Under the pieces are notes generated by a model. That model was not told the origin of the DNA and ran no database searches. It worked only from the letters and a program-made list of their open reading frames with translations. A stretch of DNA of 64,000 bases from Austropuccinia psidii (Eukaryota; Basidiomycota; Pucciniomycetes; Pucciniales; Sphaerophragmiaceae). Positions 37,936-50,055 of the stretch are shown in pieces (position 1 is the stretch's first letter; each line of letters opens with the position of its first letter). The stretch lies in assembly GCA_023105745.1 (NCBI GenBank), contig JALGQZ010000009.1:17346564-17410563 (forward strand), written 5' to 3'. A program made the translations under genes and the position numbers.

Positions 37936-38738
37936 TTATATTAATTAACTCATAATTTCTTTTCATTCTGTTCATTCTTTCTCTATTATTTCATTCCCTC
38001 ATTTCATCAAAATTATGACTCTTTAATGCTTATGAACTTTATGATTCATTGTCACTTCTCAATTTCCTCTCATTCATTCTTAATTCTGAAGATTGAAAGC
38101 TGACCCATTCTTATTTCTGATTTGTCTTTTAAATTTTTTATTCAAATAAGCAAATATTTTAATTGAATTCAGGCTCATTTTAATTTTGATTTCAAATTAC
38201 TCATCAAATTATTCAGACACATTCTTCACATTAATATTTACATTGATTCATTCTTCAATAAATTTTGATTTAAAGAAGAACTCACTTGATTTATTTTGAT
38301 CGATTGATTTGACATATATTGATATTGACCTCAAGAAAATTTATTTACCTGAAGACTTCATTAATTTTTCTGACATTTCACATAAAGAATTTGGACATAA
38401 ATTGATTTTGCCTCAAGAATTCATTTTGATTGATTTATTTCATGAAAGATTTTTATTTTGATTGATTTGACATATTGATTCATTGACTTCAAGATTTCAT
38501 TTGACATTGATTGATTTATTTTCCTGGAGTTTTCATTTTTACTTATTTGATTCATTGACTTCAAGTTTTCATTTTATATTTAATTTATTGATTTACCTGA
38601 AGATCTCATTTTGATTTATTGATTTTCTTCAAGATTTTGATTTTGACTTGTGACTTCAAGCTTTATTTCAAATTGCCTCAAGCTTTCATCTTCTAATCTT
38701 TATTATTGTTCATTTTATTTCATTTTTATCCTGAAATC
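37936..38738 (+). other. gypsy-A leader
   Basis: Untranslated region between the 5' LTR and the gag start, very rich in T and in repeated TTGATTTATTTTGA-like words. It contains no gene. Confidence 0.7.
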
Positions 38739-40011
38739 ATGCCCATCCAACACTCACCTCCTGCAAGGCAGACAACATCTCAGGCCAGAACTCAAGCTGT
38801 TCTTACTCCAACTCCAAGAGCTCCTCTTGATGGTACCCCAGCAGTTCCTCAACTGAGAGCCCATTTATACAGAGGGCCAAATGTGGAAGGAGCAGCACTG
38901 TCCAGGAAGGAAGGAAGAGTGCCAAGAAGATCAAGCTCATTCTCAGGAGTAGTTGGTGGATTCCCAGGACTTTCAAGGTCCAGGTGAAGATGGTGAAGAG
39001 GAAGAGTCTGAAGGTACTAAAGGTGTCCCTGCTCCTGTGGGGGCATCCCAAGGTACTGGAGGGCCAACTCTAGCCCAGTCTAATCAGTCTGAGCCATCTT
39101 TATTGGCCATCATTCAGCAAATGACTCAAATTATGGCCAACCTTCAAGCAGCTTCATCCTCTGAAGCATCAAGACTCCATCTATTAAGGTACCAGAATGC
39201 TTTGATGGGACTCAACCCTTCAAAGTTAGAAGCTTCATTCAGTCTTGTCAATTTATTTTTTCATAATGATCTGGCAAATGTTTCTCAAGACAGAAAGAAA
39301 GTTCTCTATGCCACTTCATTTCTCATTGGCAGGGCTAAAAAATTGATTGAGCCTTATCCTTCCAATCTCACCAATCAAGACTCAAATTACCTTCTCAATT
39401 CTTGGAACTTATTTGAATCTCACCTCTTTACTTTATTTGGGGACCCAAATGAAGTTAGAAGATCTGAAGCAGATTTGGATTCTCTAAGAATGAAAGAAGG
39501 TGGTCATGCTTCTTTATACATAGCCAATTTCAGAAGTTTGGTTTCAAGAATTGGAGATTGGGGTGGAAGGGCTCTTATTCACCATTTCAGGAAGGGATTG
39601 CCATCCAGGATTCTGGATCAATTGGCCTCCCATCCTTCAAGAATTGACTCTCTTCAAGACTTAATGGACATTACCATGGAGCTTGATACCAGGTACCATG
39701 AGAGGCAAAATGACAAGAGTCATCATCAAGAGAAGAAGCCAGAAGCCTCAAAGTCAAATTCTTCTTATCCTCAAAATTCTTTAAGCTCCAGTCAAAAGAA
39801 GAAGAAGAATTTTTAGAAGAGGGACAAGCCCCATTCTTCTTTATTGAATAAAGATTTCAAGTTTATGAATTCTGAAGAAGGAAGAAGAATCAAGGAGGGT
39901 TTATGTACCTCTTGTGGTGGGAAGCATAGTCTTGATTCCTGTTTCAAAAGGCCTCAAAACAAGCTTACCCAACCATCAGGCAAATTTCCCAGCCAGGGAA
40001 AATCTGAGTGA
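38739..40011 (+). pseudogene. gag pseudogene of gypsy-A
   Basis: Start ATG at 38,739 (M-P-I-Q-H-S-P-P-A). The N-terminal disordered part runs in one frame to about 38,976, then a frameshift moves it into the frame that opens at 38,953. The capsid-like part includes FFHNDLANVSQDRKK, LFTLFGDPNEVRRSEA, SLYIANFRSLVSRIGDWG and HHFRKGLPSRILDQL. A TAG at 39,814-39,816 cuts the frame where a Gln is expected. The same frame then carries a zinc knuckle C-T-S-C-G-G-K-H-S-L-D-S-C at 39,904-39,942, a CX2CX3HX4C form one residue shorter than the usual CX2CX4HX4C, and ends with TGA at 40,009-40,011. Two lesions therefore disable it. Confidence 0.9.
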
Positions 40012-43000
40012 AGATCATGTTGTGTTCAATTGTATTCACTGTTTTCCATCAAGAGCACAATTGTGCATTCTGAATACTGGTGTCAAAAATTCTCTCAAAT
40101 TATTTGTTCTTTATTCTCTCTCTGATATGTTTTACAGTATTCTCATTTATTATGGTGCTACCAGCTCATTCATTGCAAAGCAGTCTTCTCACAAGTATTC
40201 TTTGACCATGTCAGAGCTTCCAGAAAAGATTCCTCTTTTCATAACTGACTCCTCTGAGTCTCCTTCTTTATTTGTGCCTCACCATACTAAATATATGGTT
40301 GAGCTCCCTTCTTTCCCAAGCTTTGAATGGTACTTTTTAGGCATTGATACTCCCAAGGGAGAAGACCTGATATTGGTCTTTTACTTTCTCAATCATTTTA
40401 ATCCATCTATTGATTGGAGGCAAGGGCTGATCACCTTTAATGCTGATCATAAGGACTATTATGATCCTTCAAAATGATTCAGTAATGACTTTTCTTTTGC
40501 TAAATCATGTTCAGTTCTTGTTGGTGATTCTAGAACACTATCATTTCCCTCTTCTGTCCATATTGCTTACCTTAATTCCCATCAGTCATTACTATCATCT
40601 AGATATGAAGTCTTCAAAGAGATTCAAGATGTTGGAGAAGATAATTCTGTATCTTCACTTCATCTCTTCTTTGGGAATATGGATGTTCCTCCTTCATCTT
40701 ATCATGACTCCCTTGAGGAGTTGTGGGATTAAGAGGAAGAGCCAGAAGAAATAGAAACCATGATGAAGGTTGTTCCTTCTGTTTATCACCATTACTTGGA
40801 TTTATTCTCCAAGGTGAAAGAAGAGAAACTTCCTCCTCACCGTGCCTGTGATCATCATATTGAGCTGGAGGGGTCTCTACCTCCAGTTGAGGTGATCTAC
40901 TCTTTATAAAACCAAGAGTCAGATACACTAAGGGCCTACATTTCAGAGAACGTAGAGAAAGGTTTCATATGGCCAAGCTCCTCTTCAACAGGAGCACCTG
41001 TCCTCTTTGTCAAAAAGAAAGATTCTTGCCTCTGTTTGTGTTTTTATTACCGCAAACTCAATGCTGTTACTAGGAAGAACAAGTATCCTGTTCCTCCTAT
41101 GAATCAGCTTCTGACTGTATTTAATGGTTCTTCTATCTTCTCCAAGATTTATTTGCATGGTGCATATAACCTGCTCAGAATCAAGGAAGGTGATGAACAT
41201 TTGACATGTTTTAGAGCTAAATATGGCAGCTATGAGTATTTGGTTATGCCATTTGGGCTCACCAATTCCCCTGCCTCTTTTCAAAGCCTTGTCAATGATA
41301 TTTTTTATGATCTTCTTGATAGGTATGTTGTGGCTTATTTGGATGACATTAGGATCTTTTCCAAAAATGAAGAACTAAATGTCACTCATGTGTCCACTTT
41401 TCTTTGCAGACTCAGAGCCAATAACATCTTTGCTAAGGCCTCCAAGTGCCTATTTCATGTTTCTAGTGTAGAGTACTTAGTTTATATTGTTTCTTCTGAA
41501 GGCCTCAAGATGGACCAAGAAGAATTCCAGCAAATTCTCAATTGGCCACCTTTAATAAATCTCAAGTCACTTCAATCATTCCTTGGCTTTGCCAACTTTT
41601 ACCACCATTTCATCAAGAATTATTCAAATAAAATTAGTTCACTCACAAGTTTCATCAAGAAAGATTCCCATTTTCCCCTCAATGAGGAAGCTCTTAGACA
41701 GTTTCATCAACTCAAAGAGGCATTCATTATTTCTCTAATCCTTTCTCACTTCGATCCTTCTCTACCCACCATTGTAGAGACTGATGCTTCTGATTATGCT
41801 TTGGGTGCTGCACTTAGTCAGATTTCTGACTCAGGAAAACATCCCATTGCATTTGATAGCTGCAAGCTTCTCCCATCTGAGCTCAATTATGAGATTCATG
41901 ACAAGGAGCTCCTTGGCATAGTTTGGGCTCTCAAGCACTGGAGGGCTTTTCTCCTTTGTCTTTCTTCCTCCTTTGAAGTTCTCACCGATCATTCTTCACT
42001 TCAATACTTCATGTCATCAAAGATTCTCACTTGCCGTCAAGCCCAGTGGGCTGAATTTATCTCTGAATTTCATTTTTCAATCACCTACCACCCTTCTAGA
42101 TGCATTGTCACATCAGGACAACATTTACCCAGAGAGGGGGGAAGATTTCATCAGCAAGAATCCAATGGATTATCAAAAAATAATCAATCAAGATAAAATT
42201 CAAGCCTCAAAGCTCTTTTCAGTCAAAGTGAAATAATTTTCAAGTTTTATTTACTCAATTCAGAAAGCATTATGGCAAGATTCTCAATATAGAAGTATTC
42301 TTCAAGATTTGGGTAAAGGTAAATCTGTTCAATATTATTCTCTTGATTCCTCTTCCCAACTTCTCCTGTTCAAATATTGGATGGTGGTCCCAAATGACCC
42401 CACAATTCAGCTCAGCATACTTCAAAAGAGGCATGACCCTCCTCTAGCTGGACACCCTGGCCAAGAGAAGACTCTCAAGCTTGTCAAGCAGTATTTTCAC
42501 TGGTCTGGCATGACTAAATTTATCAAGGATTATGTCTCATCCTTTCAACAGTCTTCAAGAAAAAAAATATTCATCACAAGAAGTTTGGACTCCTAAAACC
42601 TCTTCCAATTCCAAATGGTCCTTGGATTTGTCTTTCAATGGATTTCATCACTCAATTGCCACCTTCCAATTCTTTTGACTCAATCCTTGTCATAGTGGAA
42701 AGATTCTCAAAAATGAAAGTTTTCATTCCAACAATGTCTTCAATAACCTCACTGGATTTGGCCCCTTTGTTCATCAAGAAGATTTCCTCAAAGCATGGCC
42801 TTCCTTCAATAATTGTTAGTGATGGAGGTTCTCTTTTTGTTTATTCCTTTTGGACCAATCTTTGTCAGAATCTCAGGATTTCAAGAGATCTGTCAACTGC
42901 TTACCATACAGAAACTGATGGACAGACATAGAGGGTAAATCAGATACTAGAACAGTACCTTTAGATGTATGTCAGTTATCATCAAGATGATTGGAACACC

Positions 43001-43705
43001 TGGCTCCCTCTGCCTCAATTTTCCTACAACAACTCTGACCACTCTTCAACAAAACAATCACCGTTTTTCACTGTTTATGGAAGAGATCCTCATTTTTACT
43101 CAGCTCACATTACTCAAGATACTCCTTCTGGAAATTTTTAAACAAAAATACAATCAATACAGCAAGATGTCAAGAGAGAACTTGAAGTTGCCATAAACAT
43201 GCTTAAGAGGTATGCAGATAAAAGTAGAGCAATTCCACCTGTTTTCAATCCTGGTGACATGGTATGGCTTTCTTCCAAGAACATCAAATCAACTATACCC
43301 TCCAAAAAACTGTCAGAAAGATGGCTTGGTCCTTTTTCAATCTTGAAGAAAGTCAGCACTCATGCCTACCACCTCAAGCTCCCATCTCAATGGAAGTCCA
43401 TCCACCCAGTATTCCATATTTCACTCTTAGAGCCAGTCAAGACATCAACAATCCCAAATAGGCATCAAGAGCCTCCTCCTCCAATCATCATTGAAGAAGA
43501 AGAGGAATGGGAAGTCTCGCAAATACTGGACTCAAAGCTTAGAAGAGGAAAAGTATGGTATTTGGTGGAATGGAAAAGTTTCAGTCAAGACTCAGAAATA
43601 TCCACTTGGGAACCAACTGAAAACCTCAAGAATTGTCCTGAGCTTGTCAAGGATTTTCATTTTTTATATCTTGACAAGCCAGGACCCACTTCTTCAAGAG
43701 CTTGA
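40012..43705 (+). pseudogene. pol pseudogene of gypsy-A (PR-RT-RNase H-IN-chromodomain)
   Basis: Protease: the D-S-G triad is replaced by Y-Y-G (40,148-40,156). TGA at 40,475-40,477 and two TAA codons (about 40,730 and 40,908) follow in the same frame. RT is open from 41,036: the motif A Asp is Tyr (41,150-41,152), while YLDD is kept (41,336-41,347). RNase H keeps TDAS (41,780-41,791). A frameshift lies near 42,100 and another in the A-run at about 42,562. Integrase: both Cys of HHCC are lost (Phe and Ser); Asp 1 (42,641-42,643) and Asp 2 (42,821-42,823) are kept; the catalytic Glu codon is TAG (42,929-42,931). Two more stops follow before an open tail (43,199-43,705) with a GPF block and a chromodomain (43,508-43,663: WEVSQIL, YLVEWK, TWEP). 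Chromodomains of this kind guide integration to marked chromatin. Confidence 0.95.
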
Positions 43706-44481
43706 TTTTTTATGGTGCTTGGTGGGGAGAGGAATTACCAAAAGTAAGTCCCACTCCTGGTATGCACCTTTAGAGGTATTCTACCCTTTCTTGTTGTAAG
43801 CATCACCTTGGCCACTCTGTGAGAACTGTGCAATTTTTGAACACAGATATTTAGCCTGGCTTTCAACATCAATTCTAAAAATCATGACCATTTTCACTTG
43901 GGAAAATGGACCATTCCTTTTATTAATTTCTTTCCAAGTCTTTTCAGTTACAAGTCATTCCTTCAACAAATTCATTTTCCTTCATGGCACTGGGGGGAGT
44001 GGTAATTACCAAAAGTAAGTTCCTCACCTGGTGTGCACTTCCCTGAGGGCTCTAAAATCTTTCAAAGCATCACCTTGGCCACTTTGTGAGCACCTGGCAT
44101 GAAATTTCTCTTTCCAGGTCCTTGGCCAATTTCAAAATCAATTGTCAACCTCTGTGATGAAGATTGGAACCTCTTCAAGATTCTTTTCTTTCCTTTCTTT
44201 TCTTATTTTCATTTTATTTTCATTTCAAATTTTTCTTTATTTACATCAAAATAAATTCATGAACCAATGTCATTCATTTTAACTTTACATCAATTCCGAA
44301 GCCAATGTCAAAAGAAGATCAATCAATTCCCATGTCACATGCCAGCTTTTCAATATCAGTATCAAATTATTTTTCTCTTAATCACTCCTCTTGAGTTCCT
44401 GTCTCAAATCCTTTCCAGTTGCCTCAACAGGCTTCACCTTGTGTAGGTGCTCAGGAGCTCACTATTTCAAGGTGAGGGTAC
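43706..44481 (+). other. gypsy-A 3' region with internal duplication and polypurine tract
   Basis: Non-coding. A segment of about 110 bp is present twice (43,714-43,824 and 43,986-44,090), sharing GAATTACCAAAAGTAAGT-like, TGCAC and GCATCACCTTGGCCACT blocks. The purine-rich GGTGAGGGTA at 44,471-44,480, just before the 3' LTR, is the likely polypurine tract that primes plus-strand synthesis. Confidence 0.7.
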
Positions 44482-45967
44482 TGTCACAGCCATGGAAATT
44501 ACCCTCCTGGACTCAATGTGGCAAATCAGTGCCATATAAATCTTATGGCAATTTGGGAATATTCATAATCACCGGCCAAATTGGCCCTCTCATCTTTTCT
44601 GGCCTTTTATGGACATTTCACTCCTTGGGCCAACCTGGCCCCTTCACTATCATCGGGCCTTTCCAGGCCATTCTCTGCTGTTGGGCACTTTCAGGTATTT
44701 TCCAGTCAACAGGGAAAATACAGCCCAAAATCCTGTATTTGGCTTTTTAAGATTTAAATACAGTTTTGCGCCTTTTTTCTGTATTCAACTGTATATGCCA
44801 TTTTCCCATTTATCAAGGGAAATATGTCCAAAAGGGCATATCAGGCCTTTTGGGGCTTGATTTTTAGTTTTTTGCATTTTGCGCACTTTGCGCAAATACA
44901 GTTTTAAAGCTGTATAAGCTGTATTTGGCCAATACACCCAGAAACACCTTGTCACCTATGAAGTCACCCAAAACCCAATTTTCACTCTCATCCTCCTGAC
45001 TTCACTCACAAAGACCTTTGGCCACTTTCACCCTTCAGCAACTCAAATTGTCATAAATGTTGTTTTACACCATTCTGCACCTTTTTTCACCAGCAATTCA
45101 ATGGTGTCAATATCAGAGGGGTAATTCAACATTCCATAAGTCACCAAAGTGTCATGTCATCCAGGGGACCCATCAAGGCTCAAGTGCAGGTGTAATTTCT
45201 CAAAGATCAATTACGCCATCAGGAATTCATTATTTATTCTCACTTCAAGTATTACCTCCAATGGAATACTGTCAATTCATTCCCAAGGTGTATTCAAGAG
45301 GCAGTTCCAAACAATTTGTCAAGTGTCAATTCTGCATCAATCCAACTTGGAAACCACATTCATTTCAATACAGTATGGATTCATCAAGACCTTTATTTCA
45401 ATCATACATCATGGGAAAATCATTCAACACAGTTCATTTCCCAATCTGGAAAGGTATACACTTCATCAAGCTGTCAATACAGCTTCAAGGATTCATCACA
45501 GACCAGCTGTCAGCCTGAAGGATTCAAGCTCTCAACGTTTCACATACACCAGCCTCCTTTGACCCTGAGGGGTTTTCCCCCAGTTAACTAATAGATTTTG
45601 ATTTTATTTAATCTTTATTTATCTTAAAATTTTTGTTAAGTGCATACTGATATTATCAATTCAGTCATTTAGCACCTTTTGTCTTTTCTTTCTTCACCTG
45701 TCAATGGATATTTGGTGGTCATATTCTTACTAACTCCATTGTCCATTTTGGCAGGTTGAAACAGTGATTAAGGACTTACTTGGTTGGCTCTTTGGCCATT
45801 TGGCTTCTCATTTCTCTTATTGCATCTCATCTTTGTACTTGCATTCTTCTTAGAGAAACCCAATTCTTTATTTTTATTTTCTTTATTCTTTTGGAGTTGT
45901 CCAAATGAGTTCCCTGATTGCTGAGTGCCAGGCCACTCTTGTTTTCTGTCCAACAGCCCCTGTGACA
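44482..45967 (+). repeat. 3' LTR of gypsy-A
   Basis: A 1,486-bp direct repeat of 36,423-37,935 with the same ends. It has only two GCGCA units (44,881-44,894) where the 5' LTR has four, which explains part of the length difference. The right flank AATCT repeats the left flank of the element. Confidence 0.95.
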
Positions 45968-45972
45968 AATCT

Positions 45973-46595
45973 AACTCAAATTTATCAAGATTTCATCAAT
46001 AAAACAAAAAGATCCTTGGAAAAAACACTTTTAATAAGCTCAGGAAGCTTATTTCTTCTCTATATGAATGACCAAATGATGTCAAATCCCTAATCTTTTA
46101 CAAAGTCTAAGATTATCCATTCAGTTTAGGGGAAAATGGCCACATATATGGCTGATAACGAATATTATCTCAATATTTCTCAATTTATTTCCATTAATTT
46201 TTTCCCTCAATAATTATAAATACATATCCAGCTGGCCTTTATGGATACCAATTCTTTAATTTGTATTGATTATGAAATATCTGATTATATTATAACAGCC
46301 ATATTGAGCCCCGTAATCAACTATATGTGTTTTGGGAAAAAAACAAATTCATTATATTATTTAATATTTTATTTTCAGGTTTTTACATATCTTCTTTTAT
46401 ATAGTCAATGATAATAATCATTTTGTAAGGTTTTACTATGAAACAACAAGTAAAAATTACTAATAACTTACTTATTGTGCTCTGAATGTCCTTATTGAAT
46501 TAATGAATAAGTTTATAATCAATTATAATAATAAAGAAATATTATAACTATGACATAGCAATATATATATTATATTATAGAAAAATACATTAATA
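45973..46595. other. AT-rich spacer
   Basis: No gene is recognised between the gypsy-A insertion and the MULE region. Confidence 0.6.
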
Positions 46596-46680
46596 TTGGG
46601 CAGTGATATTTCCATGCCTTAACCTAAGATTTACGCCTAATATTGTGGAGTCAGATATGCCTTCACGCCTTTCATGGATG
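46596..46680. repeat. candidate left terminal repeat of the MULE composite
   Basis: The sequence around CCATGCCTTAACC (46,612 onward) resembles, in reverse complement, the stretch ending at about 55,935 (CCATGCCTCACTAAA). About two thirds of some 36 positions match after the shared CCATGCCT. No target duplication was found, so the assignment is weak. Confidence 0.3.
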
Positions 46681-46816
46681 TAGTTTGCTAAATCCACGCA
46701 TCCAAGTCATTACTAAATCCACGCCAAATAAGATGTTGATAAGCTGTTTATCTCAGAAATTTGACAAAAAAATCTAAAATGAAAAAATGCTATATACAAG
46801 TGATCTGCATACATTT

Positions 46817-49800
46817 TCAGAATAATTTTATTGATGAGGAATATACTCTTCTCCAATTTGAAGCTGATTGATGTGAATGTGCCCCAGGCCACTGTGGTGG
46901 CAATTCGGGAAGAGGTAATTTGCCTATCTCATGTTCATTGAAAATGATGAGTATCCAATGATTACCATTTATGTGACCTAGGGAGATTGGATGCATAATT
47001 GAAACTCCACATGGACTGAATAGGGCTGGAAGGAATGTCTGTGGTGGGAAGTTCTGCCAATCTGGATGGAAAAATACAAATTGACGCTTATATGTATTTG
47101 TCAATATTGGTCCATGATCCCATTTACTTAACCAGTTATCTATTCTTGTAATAGCTGTAGCCATCAGATTATCTCTTATCTTATCCATTTCCACTGCTCC
47201 TCCCAATATTTGGTTGTAATAATTGCAATTCCTATCAATTTCTTCTATCAAATCTTGTCTCACTTCTCTCCAGCTCTTTTCCTTTTGTGGGCTTGAAAGT
47301 GACAATCCTTTTTCCACTGCATGGAATCCACAATTCCCATCTGCAGGAGGATTGAAAATTTTCTCAATGAACTTGTGCATGAAAGGTGGCTGTATCTGAT
47401 CAATATAGAGAGTCTTTGAAAAGGAGGTTATTTTTCAGTTATTCATTTGCATATCAAATTTTATCCACTCACTGGTTCTTCCAAACAGTTTGAGTTATTT
47501 CGGGGTCTCAATTTTATTTCCAATTTTCCTATATCATTTAACAATTTTCTTCTTCTTTTTGTGGTAGTTTCATCATCTTGGCTTGCCTCTTTTTGCATCA
47601 AATAGAACTTTTCCCCCCTCATAAATTGAGCTTTGGGACCAATAGTAGCTCTGTGCATCTTTTTAAGAAATCCTTTGTGACAATTCAGGATATCCTGCTC
47701 ACTTTCAAATTTGGATGGAAGCCTTTTGGTAGACTTTACCCTTTTTCTTTTTAGTGATGGCCTACCATGGGAAATTAAAGCCTTTTCGGGGTGACAAAGC
47801 TTAATGGTTGTGTATTGAAAGCTAAGGAGCTCCTGAATTTGTTTGATCGATTTTTTTTGTAATGGTATTTCATGTTCATAACCTTACTTTTCGATCTTTT
47901 CCATTTGTTGTTTCAAATTCCATTGTGAATTAGAATCGTGGTCCTGTTAAACATGATTTCAGCATGACTACAATCACACATATCAGAAATAAGATTCCAC
48001 CTACCTCAAGAGGATTATAAAGTAGATTCCATTGTGGATGAAAATCTTCACTTCCAATTTAGCCTTGAGTATTAAGAAGTTTCTCAATTTCATGTGAGCA
48101 AGGAATCCCCATGCCATTTGTTAGTTTTCTGGAGCATGGCTGAAGATTTGGTTGGTGTTTGAGCTTTTGAAATTGGTCTTCAATAATTTTTATTGCTTTG
48201 ATTGATATAGTTCCAAGTAGCTGCTTGAAAGGTGGGGGAAAATCAGTCAATTTTCAAACTCTTTCTTTTCCCATAGTATGGTGGATATGTTTCAATTGAA
48301 TATCAATTGCTGTTTTGAAATTTTGCAATACTGTAGAAAGCTCTCCATTAGAATTATTAATAAATGATTTTATGTAGGAGTGTGCAGATTCAACACAGGA
48401 GCTGGCTTGATTTCCTAGGTGAGGATGCTGGCTTGCCCAAGCAGTGACAAACTTTTTCTTGAATGGGAGTAGATTGTTTGAGATATATGCCCATGCTCCT
48501 GAGTAATCTTTTGAGTTCTCTTTGATTTTTTCAAGATTGTTCTCATATTCTTCAGTTGACTTGGAGCTGACCAGTTGGTTCCAGGATGTCTGATAATCCT
48601 TCCAATAATCCTCTTGAAAATATTTGCGACAATTTTAGATAAGTTTTTTGCTGATGTGCCATGCGCAATAATTATGGATTAAGCTAGGAAAGACCAGTTC
48701 AATGGCCATCTTCAGAGCTGGCTCACGATCCGTCATAATAACCTTGGGAATTCTGGGTGGCTGAAATAACATTTTGAGTTCTTGAAGGGCCCATATTTAT
48801 CCATCATCATTTTCCCATTCCATGTAGCAAAAGGCTAATGAGAAGGTGTGGCCAACCATGTGGAAAAGTGGCAAATTGTACTTGCATGTCCAGTAAGTGG
48901 CATCAATCAATATCACGTGGTGGTTTATATGACCCAATTCAATGGAGGCTGGGTGTGCAAAGAATAGGTTGGTAATCTTTCCATTTATATTAATTTTACT
49001 ACTATGAATCCAATTGCTCTCTTTCAGAAGACGTATTAGATATTGCAGTTGAGATTGACCATTCCTTCCCTTGATTGATAGATGTCCTTTGTAGTTATAC
49101 AGAGTTCTGCTAGTGGTACAGGTATTTCCTTGGGAATAAAGCTGGCTTAAAATCTGATTAGGACGGACATTTGCCTTCATCAATCGTTCAACTTGCACAA
49201 GTTCTTTTTCATTAATCCAACAATGAATGGGATGTACTGATGGGGTTGTAGAGGGTGGATGATTGTGCAGAATTTCTAGTGGTACTAAAACCCAATAGCC
49301 AGATCTGGTGAGGTGAATTGTGTGAACTTCCTCAGAATTGATATCACCTTAATGGTAAGAACATAGTAAATACATACAGTATATTTGATGACTTACTCAG
49401 AGCAGGAATAGAGCCTCTGAGCCTAAACTTGCATCCACATTTTTTTGTTGTTGACTGCCTCTGGGTAGGTCCTTTAAGGCTTATATATTCACCATATTGG
49501 TCACATGCCAAGTAAACGTTCTTCCCTTGGTGAGAATTTTCCTTTGTTAATGCATAGCCATGACTTTTAGCCCACTTTTGTGCAAACTGGATGAGAGTAT
49601 CTACATCATTCAACCTTGCAAGTGGAGGTGGTTCTAATTTCACTATATAGTTATTCAAATCAGTAAAAGTGTAGTGGATGAATGGAAATATATGTAAGCT
49701 TACATCCAGTGGAGTAATCATATTTATCTGGGTTGGTAATGAGAGGGAATTGTTCATTAGGGACCAAAAAAGCAGGTGTGCAATGAGTAGTGGCCTGTAT

Positions 49801-50055
49801 AGATGATTTTATTTCCTCAATATCACCTTTGAACTGAGATGTCCCAGATTCATGAAAATTCAGAGCTTCAATGGGTTGTAATGATTCCATTCTAGAGGTC
49901 AAGCATTCAGGTGGTGGAAGGTTGTGGGGCTTCAAGGTTTTCCCAGGTGTTAATATAGTATTTTGAGAAGGATATGAGCACTCTGACTCATTATAATGGA
50001 CTGGATGAGTATCAAATTGGGAGTAATCAGGCTCAAAGTGAAAGATAGGGGACAT
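46817..50055 (-). pseudogene. MULE transposase with SWIM and OTU-like C-terminus, five exons
   Basis: Minus strand; start at 50,055 (M-S-P-I-F-H-F-E). Four GT-AG introns splice in phase: 49,703-49,643, 49,396-49,348, 48,004-47,944 and 47,472-47,414 (61, 49, 61 and 59 nt). Domains in order: a FAR1-like zinc region (FAQKWAKSHGYAL...CGCKFRLRG); MULE DDE with Asp in ILIDATYW (48,904-48,902) and in VIMTDREP (48,730-48,728), then CAWH; a SWIM-like C...GIPCSHEI; a basic linker; and an OTU-like end with ADGNCGFHAV (Cys 47,332-47,330) and NGNHW (His 46,960-46,958). Five in-frame stops (48,797, 48,635, 48,254, 48,059 and 47,884, lowest base) interrupt a frame that is otherwise unbroken, with no frameshift. 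The transposase would move the element; the OTU domain would be a cysteine deubiquitinase, its role here unknown. Confidence 0.8.

Larger units (their letters stand above)
36418..45972 (+). mobile_element. gypsy-A: complete chromodomain Ty3/gypsy element (36,423-45,967)
   Basis: The LTRs at 36,423-37,935 and 44,482-45,967 both start TGTCACAGCC and end GCCCCTGTGACA (8-bp inverted ends TGTCACAG/CTGTGACA). Perfect 5-bp duplications AATCT (36,418-36,422; 45,968-45,972) prove a complete insertion of 9,545 bp. Inside are gag and then protease, RT, RNase H, integrase and chromodomain on the plus strand. The protein family is one I recognise as very abundant in Austropuccinia. Many nonsense codons, three frameshifts and several lost catalytic residues make it inactive. 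The LTRs differ at about 6-7% of aligned sites by eye. Confidence 0.95.

Noticed and set aside
38803..39051. Minus-strand frames opposite gag, RT and integrase
   Set aside because: They are shadows of the plus-strand Gag and Pol readings, with no motif of their own.
40985..41284. Minus-strand 99-residue frame as a gene
   Set aside because: It is antisense to the RT domain of gypsy-A.
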